From assembly GCF_002024805.1 (NCBI RefSeq), contig NZ_CP014337.1, positions 2,666,001-2,730,000 of the forward strand: a DNA stretch of 64,000 nucleotides. The letters run 5' to 3'. This document shows positions 33,880 to 43,079 of this stretch, one piece after another. The notes under the pieces were generated by a model, which was not told where the DNA came from, made no database searches, and saw nothing but the letters and a program-made list of their open reading frames with translations. Made by a program: the position numbers and the translations under genes. The number at the start of each line of letters is the position of its first letter. The stretch's first letter is position 1. Origin of the DNA: Elizabethkingia bruuniana. GTDB taxonomy: Bacteria > Bacteroidota > Bacteroidia > Flavobacteriales > Weeksellaceae.

Positions 33880-33902
33880 TAATTGTTTTACTGATTATAA
33901 AT

Positions 33903-35171
33903 TTATAATATATCCAGAGCCTCTAAAATAACATGGTAAATTTCTTCTAGATCTTCTTTAGTAGTACAGTAAGGAGGCACCAGATAAATGATATTTCCTA
34001 ACGGACGCATTAGTATACCGCGCTGCAAGAAATAAGGATATAATATCTCGTGCATGTCACTGAAATAGGAAGTCTCCTCATTTATTCTCCATTCCATAGC
34101 AAAGATTGTCCCTGCCTGACGTACCTCTTTTACTTTTGGATGTTTTTTTAATACTTCTCCAAATTCCTTATGCTGTTTGACAATACGTTCTATATTCCGC
34201 TGCGTATCTTTTAGCAGCAATAGGTCCAGACTGGCGAGTGCTGCTGCACAGGCTAAAGGGCTTGCCGTAAATGAATGCCCGTGAAATAATGCTTTTGTTT
34301 TATCGTCTGAATAAAAAGCATTATATATTTCTTCTGTACAGGTCGTTATCCCTAAAGGAAGTGTTCCGCCTGTAAGCCCTTTTGAAAAACACATGATATC
34401 AGGAATTTCCGACAGATGATCAACAGCAAATAATTTTCCTGTACGTCCAAAACCTACAAATATTTCATCCTGTATCAACAAAATTTCTTTGGATTTACAA
34501 AACTGCATCAGTTCTGAAAGGGCTTCTGCTTCATGCATCAGCATTCCACCAGCTCCCTGCACCAAAGGTTCATATACAAAGCATGCTGCCTCCCTTGCAT
34601 GCAGATCTATATAAGATTTTATTTCTTTCAGATTTTCTTTTGTTGGAACATCTATAAATAAAACCTCAAAAAGTTGTTCACCAAAAGGATTTGTCCACAA
34701 CCCGCGTCCGCTTACCGACATAGCCCCGAAAGTGTCACCATGATAGCCATTTCTGAAAGCAAGAATTTTATTCTTTTTTTCACCGCGGTTATAGTGGAAT
34801 TGCAGGCACATTTTCAGAGCAACTTCTATTGCTGTGGAGCCATTATCTGTATAAAATACTTTCTCCTGGTTATCCGGAAGCAATGTCAGAAGTCTTTCTG
34901 ATAATTCAATAGCATTTGGATGGGTAAAACCTGCAAAAATCACCTGCTCCAAAGTTTGCAACTGCTCGGATACTTTTGCAGCGATATAAGGATGTGCATG
35001 CCCATGAAGAGTTACCCACCAAGAAGATACAGCATCTATATACCTCTTCCCGTCCGCATCATAAATATAAGAACCTTCACCTCTTACTATGGGAATATGG
35101 CTGGCAGTTTTCATTTGGGTATAAGGATGCCAGTTCACTTTACGATCCCGATCTATTAACTCTTGCTGCAT
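33903..35171 (-). CDS. bioA: Adenosylmethionine-8-amino-7-oxononanoate aminotransferase
   Basis: This 422-residue class III aminotransferase converts KAPA to DAPA, usually with SAM as amino donor. Visible features are the N-terminal [37 protein letters not shown], the cofactor-binding [12 protein letters not shown] and the PLP Lys in CFSKGLTGG. The [15 protein letters not shown] segment is typical of BioA. It is the last gene of the operon and overlaps bioB by 16 bases. Confidence 0.95.
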   Translation of the reverse strand: MQQELIDRDRKVNWHPYTQMKTASHIPIVRGEGSYIYDADGKRYIDAVSSWWVTLHGHAHPYIAAKVSEQLQTLEQVIFAGFTHPNAIELSERLLTLLPDNQEKVFYTDNGSTAIEVALKMCLQFHYNRGEKKNKILAFRNGYHGDTFGAMSVSGRGLWTNPFGEQLFEVLFIDVPTKENLKEIKSYIDLHAREAACFVYEPLVQGAGGMLMHEAEALSELMQFCKSKEILLIQDEIFVGFGRTGKLFAVDHLSEIPDIMCFSKGLTGGTLPLGITTCTEEIYNAFYSDDKTKALFHGHSFTASPLACAAALASLDLLLLKDTQRNIERIVKQHKEFGEVLKKHPKVKEVRQAGTIFAMEWRINEETSYFSDMHEILYPYFLQRGILMRPLGNIIYLVPPYCTTKEDLEEIYHVILEALDIL

Positions 35172-36151
35172 ACTGTTTCTCTTTCTTTAACCATAGGCTT
35201 CAGCCCTAAATTCAGAAGCATCTGCATATCTTCCGATACGCCCGGATTCGGAGTTACTAATAAAGTTTCCCGCTCGCCGGTAAAAATAGAATTAGCCCCG
35301 GCCATAAAACACCATGCCTGGTCAGCTTCTGTCATTTCTATACGTCCGGCACTAAGGCGTACCATAGAGGCAGGCATTGCAATACGAGCTGTTGCAATCA
35401 TTCTTACCATTTCCCATATATCTACTTTTGGATTATTTTCCAGCGGTGTTCCTTTTACTCGTGCCAAAGCATTTACCGGAACCGATTCGGGATGTATCTC
35501 CATATTAGCCAAAGTTCTCAGCATTGCCACGCGGTCTCCATGAGTTTCGCCTAAGCCGATAATACCACCGGAGCATACCGTAATTCCTGCTTTTCGCACA
35601 TTGTTTATCGTATTGATACGGTTATCAAATTTTCGGGTGGAAATAATCTCATCATAATATTCCTCCGAAGTATCCAGATTATGATTGTAAGCATATAGAC
35701 CTGCTTCCTGTAGTCTTTTAGCCTGTGACTCACTAAGCATTCCTAAAGTACAGCAAACTTCCAATCCCAGATCGTTCACCCCTTTTACCATATCTATAAT
35801 ACGGTCGAAATCTCTGTTATCTCTCACTTCTCGCCATGCAGCTGCCATGCAGAAACGGGAAGCTCCTCTTTCTTTTGCTTTTTGTGCATGGGCCATTACA
35901 GTTGCGGTAGGCAAAAGTGCCTGTACTTTAATATCTGTATGATATCGCGCTGCCTGTCCACAATAAGAACAATCTTCAGGACAGCCCCCTGTTTTTACTG
36001 ACAGCAATGTTGATATCTGTACCTCATCTGCTTTATGCCATTCGCGATGTACCGTTGCAGCTTCATAAATAAGCTCCATTAATGGTTTATTATAAATCTC
36101 CAGTAACTCTTCTTTTGTCCAGTCGTGACGCAATGTTCTTTCTTTAGCCAT
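35156..36151 (-). CDS. bioB: Biotin synthase (radical SAM)
   Basis: This 331-residue enzyme has the radical-SAM CxxxCxxC motif at C57, C61 and C64 ([12 protein letters not shown]), conserved [22 protein letters not shown], and the Arg ligand region [10 protein letters not shown] for the [2Fe-2S] cluster. It inserts sulfur into dethiobiotin to give biotin. Its 3' end overlaps bioA by 16 bases and bioD lies 57 bases upstream, so it is part of the operon. Confidence 0.97.
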   Translation of the reverse strand: MAKERTLRHDWTKEELLEIYNKPLMELIYEAATVHREWHKADEVQISTLLSVKTGGCPEDCSYCGQAARYHTDIKVQALLPTATVMAHAQKAKERGASRFCMAAAWREVRDNRDFDRIIDMVKGVNDLGLEVCCTLGMLSESQAKRLQEAGLYAYNHNLDTSEEYYDEIISTRKFDNRINTINNVRKAGITVCSGGIIGLGETHGDRVAMLRTLANMEIHPESVPVNALARVKGTPLENNPKVDIWEMVRMIATARIAMPASMVRLSAGRIEMTEADQAWCFMAGANSIFTGERETLLVTPNPGVSEDMQMLLNLGLKPMVKERETVCSKS

Positions 36152-36208
36152 TTTGTTTGATTTTTACTTTTATTTTTTAATATCAGTATTTACCGGTATT
36201 TGTTTCTT

Positions 36209-36829
36209 TTACTTTAAATTTCGCTGAATACTGTCAACCACTTCCTGAATCGATACTCTTGTAAGATCGTTGACCTCGGGTAACTCTATTATTCTTGAAT
36301 TTTCCGGAATATGCTTCAGCAGGACTTCTCTGGTTTCCGGAACAAAGTTTCCGTTGAAAACAACATAAGCAACTTCGATATTCCTTAATTTTAGTACTTC
36401 CAGAGAAAGAAGTGTATGATTAATACAACCCAGATAATCTCTGACGACAAGAATAACCGGGATATTAAAATGTTCGATAAGGTCAATTATAAATTCCCTG
36501 TGGTTTAGCGGAACAAATAACCCTCCAGCACCTTCTACCAAAAGTATATTCTCTGCCACAGGTAACTGAAAATCATTAATCTTTATCTCTATTCCTTCCA
36601 TGGCCGCAGACTGATGTGGCGATGCCGGATATTGCAAACGGAATCGCTCAGGATGTATTCTCAATTCATCACTGGTCAATTCCCTCACCAGCATACTATC
36701 TGACTGATCCAGATCTCCGGACTGTACAGGTTTCCAGTAATCTGCTTGAAAGTATTGCCTTAATATAGCAGAGGTGATTGTTTTGCCAACTCCTGTACCA
36801 ATTCCTGTTATAAAATATTTAGTATTCAT
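36209..36829 (-). CDS. bioD: Dethiobiotin synthetase
   Basis: This 206-residue P-loop enzyme has the nucleotide-binding loop G11-TGVGKT at the N-terminus (YFITGIGTGVGKT), YWKPVQSGD, and the second loop VEGAGGLFVPL. It forms the ureido ring of dethiobiotin from DAPA, CO2 and ATP. It is separated from bioF by 215 bases that contain a 139-bp inverted-repeat element. Confidence 0.95.
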   Translation of the reverse strand: MNTKYFITGIGTGVGKTITSAILRQYFQADYWKPVQSGDLDQSDSMLVRELTSDELRIHPERFRLQYPASPHQSAAMEGIEIKINDFQLPVAENILLVEGAGGLFVPLNHREFIIDLIEHFNIPVILVVRDYLGCINHTLLSLEVLKLRNIEVAYVVFNGNFVPETREVLLKHIPENSRIIELPEVNDLTRVSIQEVVDSIQRNLK

Positions 36830-36855
36830 TCTGTTATTTTCTTGTTATTTTTTTC

Positions 36856-36994
36856 AATCACATAGACACATAGCCGTGTACCGTTATACCAAGGTATCTT
36901 CGATACTGATATAGAATACATAGCTGATGTGTAAAAATTTATTTTCTATGCAAAACTTTATTCTTCATTATTAAATCTATGTTTCTATGTGGTT
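36856..36994. repeat. 139-bp element with inverted ends between bioF and bioD
   Basis: The ends are near-perfect inverted repeats of 18 bases (AATCACATAGACACATAG versus the complement of CTATGTTTCTATGTGGTT, 16 of 18 matching). Internal short ACATAG motifs occur as well. The element lies wholly between bioF and bioD and has no ORF. It resembles a small palindromic or miniature mobile repeat; whether it is multicopy cannot be judged here. Confidence 0.5.
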
Positions 36995-37044
36995 TGAAAC
37001 AGTCATTTATCTCTTTTGTAATCAAATTAGCCTGGATATTACTT

Positions 37045-38151
37045 TCATAAATTATTTTTAATTATCCTGGCCAATTCATCTATTTCTGTAATTGAATTGA
37101 ACTGATGCAGTGTAATCCGCAAACGCTCGCTTCCAGTTTTTACCGTGGGAGAAAAGATGGGATAAGTATTTATCTTTTGTTGTTTTAGCTCTTGTGTGGC
37201 TTTACAAAGTTTTTCCACAGCAGGGAATTGTACAATTTGTACAGGACTCTTACTTTGAGACAAAGAATGAATCTGGTGTTGCCGAAAGTATTCTATATTG
37301 TTTTGTAATTCATTTTCTAAATGTGGATAAGTCTCAAGAAACTGATAAGCCTCAACAATCCCCTGTACCTGATATCCCTGCATTGCAGTGGAATAAATAA
37401 ATGGTGAAGCAAAATTGACAAGGTATTCTTTTAGTACACTGCTCCCCGCTACTACTGCGCCTTGCATTCCAAAAGCTTTTCCATATGTTATCACTGTAGC
37501 AAGAACACGGTTCTGTAAATTATGCCGGTGAACTAATCCTTTTCCAAATACTCCTACTGTATGAGCTTCATCCACAATTACCCAGGCACCATATCGTTCT
37601 GCCAGTGTAACAATTTCTTCTAGCGGAGCAAAGTCTCCATCCATGGAATACAGACTTTCCACAGCGATAAATACGGGTCCTGTTGCACGGGATAATAAAT
37701 ACTCTAAATGATTTAGATCATTATGTCTGAATTTCTTTTTCTGAGCATAAGACAAAGCACAACCATCGTATACAGAACGGTGTACCAGCTCATCTATCAA
37801 TATGGTCTGATTCCTGCCTGCAATACAGGAAAACAATGCGAGATTCGCTTTGTATCCTGACGGAAACAATAAGGCATTTTCTAACTGATGGATTTTGGCA
37901 ATAAACTCTTCCGCTTGTACATAAACAAGACTGTTACCGCTAATCAATCGTGATCCTGTAGCTCCGGAAAGCAGTTCCGGATTTATATTTAACAATTCGA
38001 GTAAATGTTGCTGAAAAGCTTTGTTACCTGCAATTCCCAGATAATCATTGGAAAAAAAATCAACACCTTCTTCCTGTATTTTCAGACTGCGGTAATTTCC
38101 ATTTTCCCGCCTGTCCGCTAATACCTTATGCCAATGCTCCGGCTGATTCAT
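37045..38151 (-). CDS. bioF: 8-amino-7-oxononanoate synthase (KAPA synthase)
   Basis: The ATG at 38151 (MNQPEHWHKVLADRRENGNY) fits the family N-terminus better than the one at 38202. The 368-residue alpha-oxoamine synthase has FFSNDYLGIAGN, GATGSRLISGN, VDEAHTVGVFG and the PLP Lys in VITYGKAFGMQGA. It condenses pimeloyl-thioester with alanine. It overlaps the stop of the upstream di-iron gene by 26 bases, so translation of the two is probably coupled. No gene for making pimeloyl-ACP in the known ways (bioC/bioH, bioI, bioW) is seen in the window. Confidence 0.93.
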   Translation of the reverse strand: MNQPEHWHKVLADRRENGNYRSLKIQEEGVDFFSNDYLGIAGNKAFQQHLLELLNINPELLSGATGSRLISGNSLVYVQAEEFIAKIHQLENALLFPSGYKANLALFSCIAGRNQTILIDELVHRSVYDGCALSYAQKKKFRHNDLNHLEYLLSRATGPVFIAVESLYSMDGDFAPLEEIVTLAERYGAWVIVDEAHTVGVFGKGLVHRHNLQNRVLATVITYGKAFGMQGAVVAGSSVLKEYLVNFASPFIYSTAMQGYQVQGIVEAYQFLETYPHLENELQNNIEYFRQHQIHSLSQSKSPVQIVQFPAVEKLCKATQELKQQKINTYPIFSPTVKTGSERLRITLHQFNSITEIDELARIIKNNL

Positions 38152-38755
38152 AAGATAATACTTCTCTTCCCACCGCATTGATCCAGTCCTGAAATAGTTC
38201 ATTCTCTATTTTCAGAACTTCATCGGCATAGCTTTCCCAGTTCTCGTGGAAACGTTCCAGCTGCTGAATCATTTCCTCCAGATGACCTTCTTCTTCCAGA
38301 ATAATAGACTTCACCATTACTCTGGATTTCGCTTTATCCAATGCTTCCTGATAAACAGGATAAAGCTCATCTGCTCTTACTTCTATTGCATAAGTTACGA
38401 ACAGGTAAGAGGCATATCGAAGTGCTTTTCCGTCTAACTGAAAAGTATCTTTCAGAAAACGACTGGCCTGCATATCCAATCTGTGAAGATATTGTCGGGT
38501 ATATCCCTGTGCCAGCATTTCATCTGCTTTATAATTAATACAGTAGTCCGGTATCAGCTTCAGGATTTGTTTTTTCAGATAATAAGCATGACGGTGTTCT
38601 TCTGCAGCATGCTTTAGCTGTATAAGATCTACCGTTACCGGATCTTCACAGGCAGATATTTTCCGGGCACCAGCATTTTCCATAAAGGAAAGTGTATTCA
38701 GCCATTTCGCATGCATCTCATTGTTCCGGATAATTGCTTCTATTATTTTTTGCAT
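38126..38755 (-). CDS. Ferritin-like di-iron protein at the head of the biotin operon
   Basis: I do not recognise a named family for this 209-residue all-helical protein. It carries the ligand pattern of ferritin-like di-iron carboxylate proteins: an early Glu (E13 or E26), E53xxH56 in AAEEHRHAYY, a third-helix Glu (E125 in YAIEVRADE), and E155xxH158 in ILEEEGHLEEM. No signal peptide is present. It is the first gene of the bio operon and overlaps bioF. Such folds include oxygenases and desaturases acting on acyl chains, so a role in providing the pimeloyl precursor is a reasonable hypothesis. Iron storage or an oxygen-protection role for BioB are alternatives. Confidence 0.75.
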   Translation of the reverse strand: MQKIIEAIIRNNEMHAKWLNTLSFMENAGARKISACEDPVTVDLIQLKHAAEEHRHAYYLKKQILKLIPDYCINYKADEMLAQGYTRQYLHRLDMQASRFLKDTFQLDGKALRYASYLFVTYAIEVRADELYPVYQEALDKAKSRVMVKSIILEEEGHLEEMIQQLERFHENWESYADEVLKIENELFQDWINAVGREVLSYESAGALA

Positions 38756-38769
38756 ATTATTATTTGAAG

Positions 38770-38777
38770 CAAAATTA
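38770..38777 (-). promoter_or_regulatory. Candidate -7 box for the biotin operon
   Basis: On the minus strand TAATTTTG matches TAnnTTTG and lies 15 bases before the start of the di-iron gene, in the 61-bp gap to the divergent MocR gene. Confidence 0.5.
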
Positions 38778-38794
38778 TTATCTTGCCGGACCTT

Positions 38795-38810
38795 AAATGG
38801 TACCAGATTT
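38795..38810. promoter_or_regulatory. Near-palindromic operator candidate between bio operon and MocR gene
   Basis: AAATGGTACCAGATTT is a near-palindrome centred on GGTACC in the short divergent intergenic region. It lies upstream of the candidate -7 box of the bio operon and just before the MocR start, a good place for a regulator acting in both directions. Confidence 0.45.
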
Positions 38811-38816
38811 AAAATA

Positions 38817-40307
38817 ATGAGTAGTCCGGATCAGTTTTTATATAAGAAAATAATCTATATAGATAAAAAATCGTCACGACCTGTATATTTACAGATTGTT
38901 CATCAGATGATCAATGCTATCCAGCGGGGCTATCTGATGAAAGGAATGAAATTACTGGGAACCAGAAATATGAGTATTATTCTGGAAGTGCACCGGAAAA
39001 CGGTTATTGCCGCATATGAAGAACTGGATGCACAGGGATGGGTAGAGACAATTCCGAACAAAGGTACATTCGTCATTGAAAGCGGAAGCACCAAAAACAT
39101 TAATATAAAGACGCCGAAAAGACAGGATCTTGCAACTTATCCACAACAGACAGGCTTTAGTTTTCGCCAAAGTAATCTTCTGGACAATCCTTTTGAACAT
39201 TCGTCGTGTACTTATATTTTTAACGATGGTGTACCAGATACACGATTATCGCAGATTGGAAACTATTCCAGCTTTTACAGTGCGAATCTGAAGCGTAAAA
39301 GTAGTTATAAAAAAATAGGTTATTATAATACTGAAGGCAGCGAATACTTTAAAGAACATCTTGCTCAGTATCTTAACCTGAGCAGGGGTCTTCATATCAG
39401 TAAAAACAATCTTCTCATTACCAGAAGTACGGAAATGAGCATTTACATTATCTCTGAAATTCTTCTATCCGAAGGCGATATGGTCGTTGTAGGAGATCCC
39501 AGCTATTTTGCCGTAAATATGATCTTTCAGAAATCCGGCGCTGTTATTAAAACTATTCCGGTAGATGAGGAGGGCATTCGTACCGACCTTATAGAAGAGC
39601 TTTGTAAAAAGACCAAGATTAGAATGCTTTACCTTACGCCTCACCACCACTATCCGACTACAGTACCTCTTAGTGCCCAGCGACGTATTGAATTACTGTC
39701 TCTGGCTTCACAGTATGGTTTCGCCATTGTAGAGGATGACTATGATTTCGAATTTCATTATGACAATTCTGCGATATTGCCTATGGCCAGTTCGGATACC
39801 GATGGCATGGTAATCTATGTAGGTTCATTTGGTAAATCTCTGGCCCCGGGTTTCCGTACCGGTTTTATTGTAGCACCTGAAAACCTGATGACAGAAATGC
39901 GTAAATATCTGGGGATTATAGACAGACAAGGAGATATTATTATGGAACAGGCGTTGGGCGAAATGATTGCTGAAGGAGAAATTAACCGGCATCTGAAGAA
40001 ATCTGCGAAAATATATAAAGAACGAAGAGACTTGTTCACGAACTTACTTCAGGAACATCTTGGAGGTCAGATAAAGTTCAGCATTCCTTCCGGCGGACTG
40101 GCGGTATGGATGGAATGGCAGTCACCAGTCAATCTCTTTCAGCTAAGTGCTCACTGCCAGCAACATGATCTTTTTATTCCCCGTACATTATTATATCAAA
40201 ACAAAGACTTTACTGCTCTCAGATTGGGCTACGGCCATTTAGAAGAAGATGAAATGAATAAATCATTACAAATCCTTCGCCAAGCAAATGAGTCACTGAA
40301 GAAATAA
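38817..40307 (+). CDS. MocR/PdxR-type GntR-aminotransferase regulator
   Basis: The ATG at 38817 gives 496 residues starting MSSPDQFLYKKIIYIDKK; an upstream frame adds 32 residues that overlap the divergent gene. Residues 10-85 are a GntR winged helix (SRPVYLQIVHQMINAIQRG, GTRNMSIILEVHRKTVIAAYE). The rest is a fold type I aminotransferase with LYLTPHHHYPTT, IVEDDYDFEFHY and the PLP Lys in VGSFGKSLAPGFRTG. MocR regulators sense PLP-linked amino compounds. Being divergent from the bio operon across only 61 bp, it probably regulates that operon, perhaps through KAPA, DAPA or PLP (inference). Confidence 0.9.
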   Translation: MSSPDQFLYKKIIYIDKKSSRPVYLQIVHQMINAIQRGYLMKGMKLLGTRNMSIILEVHRKTVIAAYEELDAQGWVETIPNKGTFVIESGSTKNINIKTPKRQDLATYPQQTGFSFRQSNLLDNPFEHSSCTYIFNDGVPDTRLSQIGNYSSFYSANLKRKSSYKKIGYYNTEGSEYFKEHLAQYLNLSRGLHISKNNLLITRSTEMSIYIISEILLSEGDMVVVGDPSYFAVNMIFQKSGAVIKTIPVDEEGIRTDLIEELCKKTKIRMLYLTPHHHYPTTVPLSAQRRIELLSLASQYGFAIVEDDYDFEFHYDNSAILPMASSDTDGMVIYVGSFGKSLAPGFRTGFIVAPENLMTEMRKYLGIIDRQGDIIMEQALGEMIAEGEINRHLKKSAKIYKERRDLFTNLLQEHLGGQIKFSIPSGGLAVWMEWQSPVNLFQLSAHCQQHDLFIPRTLLYQNKDFTALRLGYGHLEEDEMNKSLQILRQANESLKK

Positions 40308-40493
40308 TTAACATATTATTTAATACACTATTCCCATTTCATCTATATCATTCCCAGGTTTATTATTCACATCCCCAGCAAATACATAAATTAAGATTAT
40401 TTTACATTAATTATTAAAATATTAATAATAATTTACCATTTTTATCTGAAAATATTATTTAATTTTAAATCATTAATCAGAAAAAATTTTGAT

Positions 40494-40736
40494 ATGGAAA
40501 ATTTCAAATCTCTTTCAAGGAATGCCCTTAGAACCGTAATAGGAGGTTTCAATTCGACTTGTTCTACTACATGTTCTAATGGTAAAAACATTGAAGTTAC
40601 ATGCCCTGCAGGGTGTTCCAGCATAGATGGAAAACATGTTGGATGTAATGGTGGAGGTTCCTGGGAAACAAATATTTGTCCTAAAACAGACAAAGAAAAT
40701 AAAGAAACGAAAGCAAATCAAGATATTGATTATTAG
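40494..40736 (+). CDS. GG-leader Cys-rich peptide precursor 7 (GLPGLI-linked)
   Basis: This 80-residue precursor has leader MENFKSLSRNALRTVIGGF with a double-Gly site at residues 17-18, followed by a Gly/Cys-rich core with six Cys. The last 20 residues are highly charged (Lys, Glu, Asp, Asn). The leader differs from the MKKL-type leaders of the export locus. It lies 30 bases upstream of a GLPGLI-family gene, a pairing recurrent in Bacteroidota, and has no exporter beside it. It could use the C39 exporter at 12720. Confidence 0.7.
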   Translation: MENFKSLSRNALRTVIGGFNSTCSTTCSNGKNIEVTCPAGCSSIDGKHVGCNGGGSWETNICPKTDKENKETKANQDIDY

Positions 40737-40766
40737 AAAAAATGGCTTTTCATTATTATTTTGAAT

Positions 40767-41603
40767 ATGAAAAAAGTATTACTACTCTTACTATCCGTTA
40801 TTATTTTTCCTATACATACTAAAGCTCAGTCAATACGTTTTGAATATGAATTAAGTCAGATAGAAGATACACTAAGCAAGTACCCTCAAAAATTCAATAC
40901 GGCCTTGGAAATAACACCAAGTGTAAAAAAGTTTTATGATATGGATATTTACCAACATGATTCTATTCTGGTCAAGAAAGGAGGAAGCGGATATATGAAT
41001 ACAGGTTTTGATCAGAACTTACTGAAATCAAAATCAGATCAAATCAACCAGACCTTTCACAATATCGCCTATGACGATTTTTATCGATTACAGTCTAAAG
41101 ATCAGTTCAACTGGGAGATCACAAAAGAAGAAAAGAATGAGAAGGGATACCAATTACAAAAAGCTGTTACCAATTTCGGAGGGAGGAAATGGACAGCATG
41201 GTTCACACAGAATATTCCCATTCCCGAAGGCCCCTATAAGTTCAGCGGTCTACCTGGGCTGATTGTAGAAATATATGATTCTCAGAACCATTATCACTAT
41301 GAACTAACCAAAGTAACGAAGCTTTCAAAAGCTTCAGAGACAACTAATATACTTGAGAGACAAAGAGGTAAAAAACCAATAGACATTACACTGGCTATTT
41401 ATCAGAGACTATTATTAGACCACTATATCGAACCCTATAAACACTTGTTGAGTAGTGAAAGTTTCAGTCTTTATGACGTTACCATTAAAAAAGAATATAC
41501 AAAAACACAAGAATTAAGAGAGGCGAAGACTAATGAACAAAGCAGAATAAAGAAATACTATAACCCTTTGGAGTTAGACAAAGCTGTTACTTATCCTGAA
41601 TAA
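40767..41603 (+). CDS. GLPGLI-family secreted protein
   Basis: The ATG at 40767 starts a signal peptide (MKKVLLLLLSVIIFPIHTKAQ); the frame also has a TTG two codons earlier. The 278-residue protein carries the family hallmark FSGLPGLIVEIYD near the middle, preceded by WTAWFTQNIPIPEGPYK. GLPGLI proteins are found only in Bacteroidota, are secreted and have no proven function. Association with a GG-leader peptide gene upstream is typical and suggests a partner or maturation role. Confidence 0.88.
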   Translation: MKKVLLLLLSVIIFPIHTKAQSIRFEYELSQIEDTLSKYPQKFNTALEITPSVKKFYDMDIYQHDSILVKKGGSGYMNTGFDQNLLKSKSDQINQTFHNIAYDDFYRLQSKDQFNWEITKEEKNEKGYQLQKAVTNFGGRKWTAWFTQNIPIPEGPYKFSGLPGLIVEIYDSQNHYHYELTKVTKLSKASETTNILERQRGKKPIDITLAIYQRLLLDHYIEPYKHLLSSESFSLYDVTIKKEYTKTQELREAKTNEQSRIKKYYNPLELDKAVTYPE

Positions 41604-41617
41604 ATCCAAAACACCCA

Positions 41618-42883
41618 TCACTTACCTGCTTTCATTCCATAAGTATATACATTGTAAGGTAGTAAGCGCTGTGCAAAAAACTTCGAAACAAAGCTTCCCA
41701 ACAGCAAAGGAAAAAATAATAAATAACCATTAGGCACTAAACTGCAAACCAGAAAAAGAGCTGTTAATGGAGCATAGATTGATGCAGACAAAGTTGCTGC
41801 AGCCCCAACCAAGACAAAATTGATAAGAATAAGATCTGTATGAAGGTAAGTATTACATGCCAAAGCAAATAATAATCCCAGCAATGCACCCGAAACAATA
41901 CTCGGTGCAAATACACCACCATCGCCACCAGCACCAAGAGTTAAAGAAGATGCTACAGGCTTCAGAAATACCAGAACTAAAAGTAAAAGCATGGATACTT
42001 CTTTATGATGTAAAGCCTGATTCAGAATACCTTTAAGTCCATGGTAGCTATCACCGTACAATACAGGCAAAAAGAAAATCATACTTCCCACAATAAGAGC
42101 GCCCAGATTTACGCGAAGAAAATTATTATCAATCTTTGAGAAAAAGTCTTTGATACGGATAACCAAAACGGTAAAATAAACTGACAAAATCCCACCCAGT
42201 AAACTTAGTATCACAAAAAACGGTAATGCCGACCATTTCCAACCACTAATACTAATATCCAGTAAAGGTTTACTATCGAATAAAAAGATGAATAATCCTG
42301 CAATAAGAGCGGATGCTGTGCAGCTTATTGCCAGTGATTTATTGATCCTGCGGGCTATAACTTCCATCGCAAATAACCAACCAGCCAGTGGGCTCCCGAA
42401 CAAAATGGCTACTCCGGCAGTTACTCCGGCACAGATCAGTTCGCGTTTATACATTTTTGCAGAAAAACCTCGTTCATAAGCCATATTACCAACAGTCGCT
42501 GTAGCAACAACAGTGGAAACCTCAACACCTGTAGAACCTCCGAAGATTACCGTAAGAAAACCATTCAGATAATGAGATGGTATTTTGAAAAAAGGTAAAT
42601 GATCTTTTCGTTGATCCAGTGTTTTATAAATTTCTGTAATCCCTTTATTTTTTCTGTTCTGAAAAAAATATTTTCTAAGAAAATAAATTGCCGTAATACC
42701 AATAGTAGGTAGCACAATAAATAATAAAGAGTTATACTCTTTTGCCAGAGAAAAAAGTTTTTCTTCAAGATGTTCAGTAATATGCTTTAGAGAGAAAGCC
42801 AGCAATGCACATATTAGTCCCACCAACAATGATAATAATACAAGTCTGAAGTAATGTCGAATAATGACCTTTTTTCTTTCCAT
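41618..42883 (-). CDS. ClC-family anion channel/transporter without the usual gating Glu
   Basis: This 421-residue ClC membrane protein retains the C-terminal filter motif GGDGGVFAPS and helix patterns typical of the family. The motif corresponding to GREGP reads GSTGV here, placing Thr where the gating/proton Glu normally sits. The GSGIP-like loop is also unrecognisable. These changes would fit a channel, or a transporter with altered coupling or ion specificity, rather than a canonical Cl-/H+ antiporter. It has no CBS domains, unlike the second ClC at the end of the window. Confidence 0.88.
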   Translation of the reverse strand: MERKKVIIRHYFRLVLLSLLVGLICALLAFSLKHITEHLEEKLFSLAKEYNSLLFIVLPTIGITAIYFLRKYFFQNRKNKGITEIYKTLDQRKDHLPFFKIPSHYLNGFLTVIFGGSTGVEVSTVVATATVGNMAYERGFSAKMYKRELICAGVTAGVAILFGSPLAGWLFAMEVIARRINKSLAISCTASALIAGLFIFLFDSKPLLDISISGWKWSALPFFVILSLLGGILSVYFTVLVIRIKDFFSKIDNNFLRVNLGALIVGSMIFFLPVLYGDSYHGLKGILNQALHHKEVSMLLLLVLVFLKPVASSLTLGAGGDGGVFAPSIVSGALLGLLFALACNTYLHTDLILINFVLVGAAATLSASIYAPLTALFLVCSLVPNGYLLFFPLLLGSFVSKFFAQRLLPYNVYTYGMKAGK

Positions 42884-42914
42884 GTCAAAGATTTATGCAT
42901 TGAAAAATGCTCTG

Positions 42915-42944
42915 CAAAATTACAACAATCATATTTTTTTTCAA
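42915..42944 (-). promoter_or_regulatory. Promoter of the ClC gene
   Basis: On the minus strand a TTG and a TAATTTTG box are separated by exactly 19 bases, matching the Bacteroidota TTG/TAnnTTTG promoter arrangement, 31 bases before the start codon. Confidence 0.6.
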
Positions 42945-43079
42945 AATATACAGAAACAATATCTATATTCAGCAAAAGCATTGTTATTCAGAAAAATAAC
43001 TGCATAAAATTTATGAATTTTCAGTAAATTGCAAATACAGTCAGACATGGCCGGCTGCATTTAATAATAAGCAAAATAT

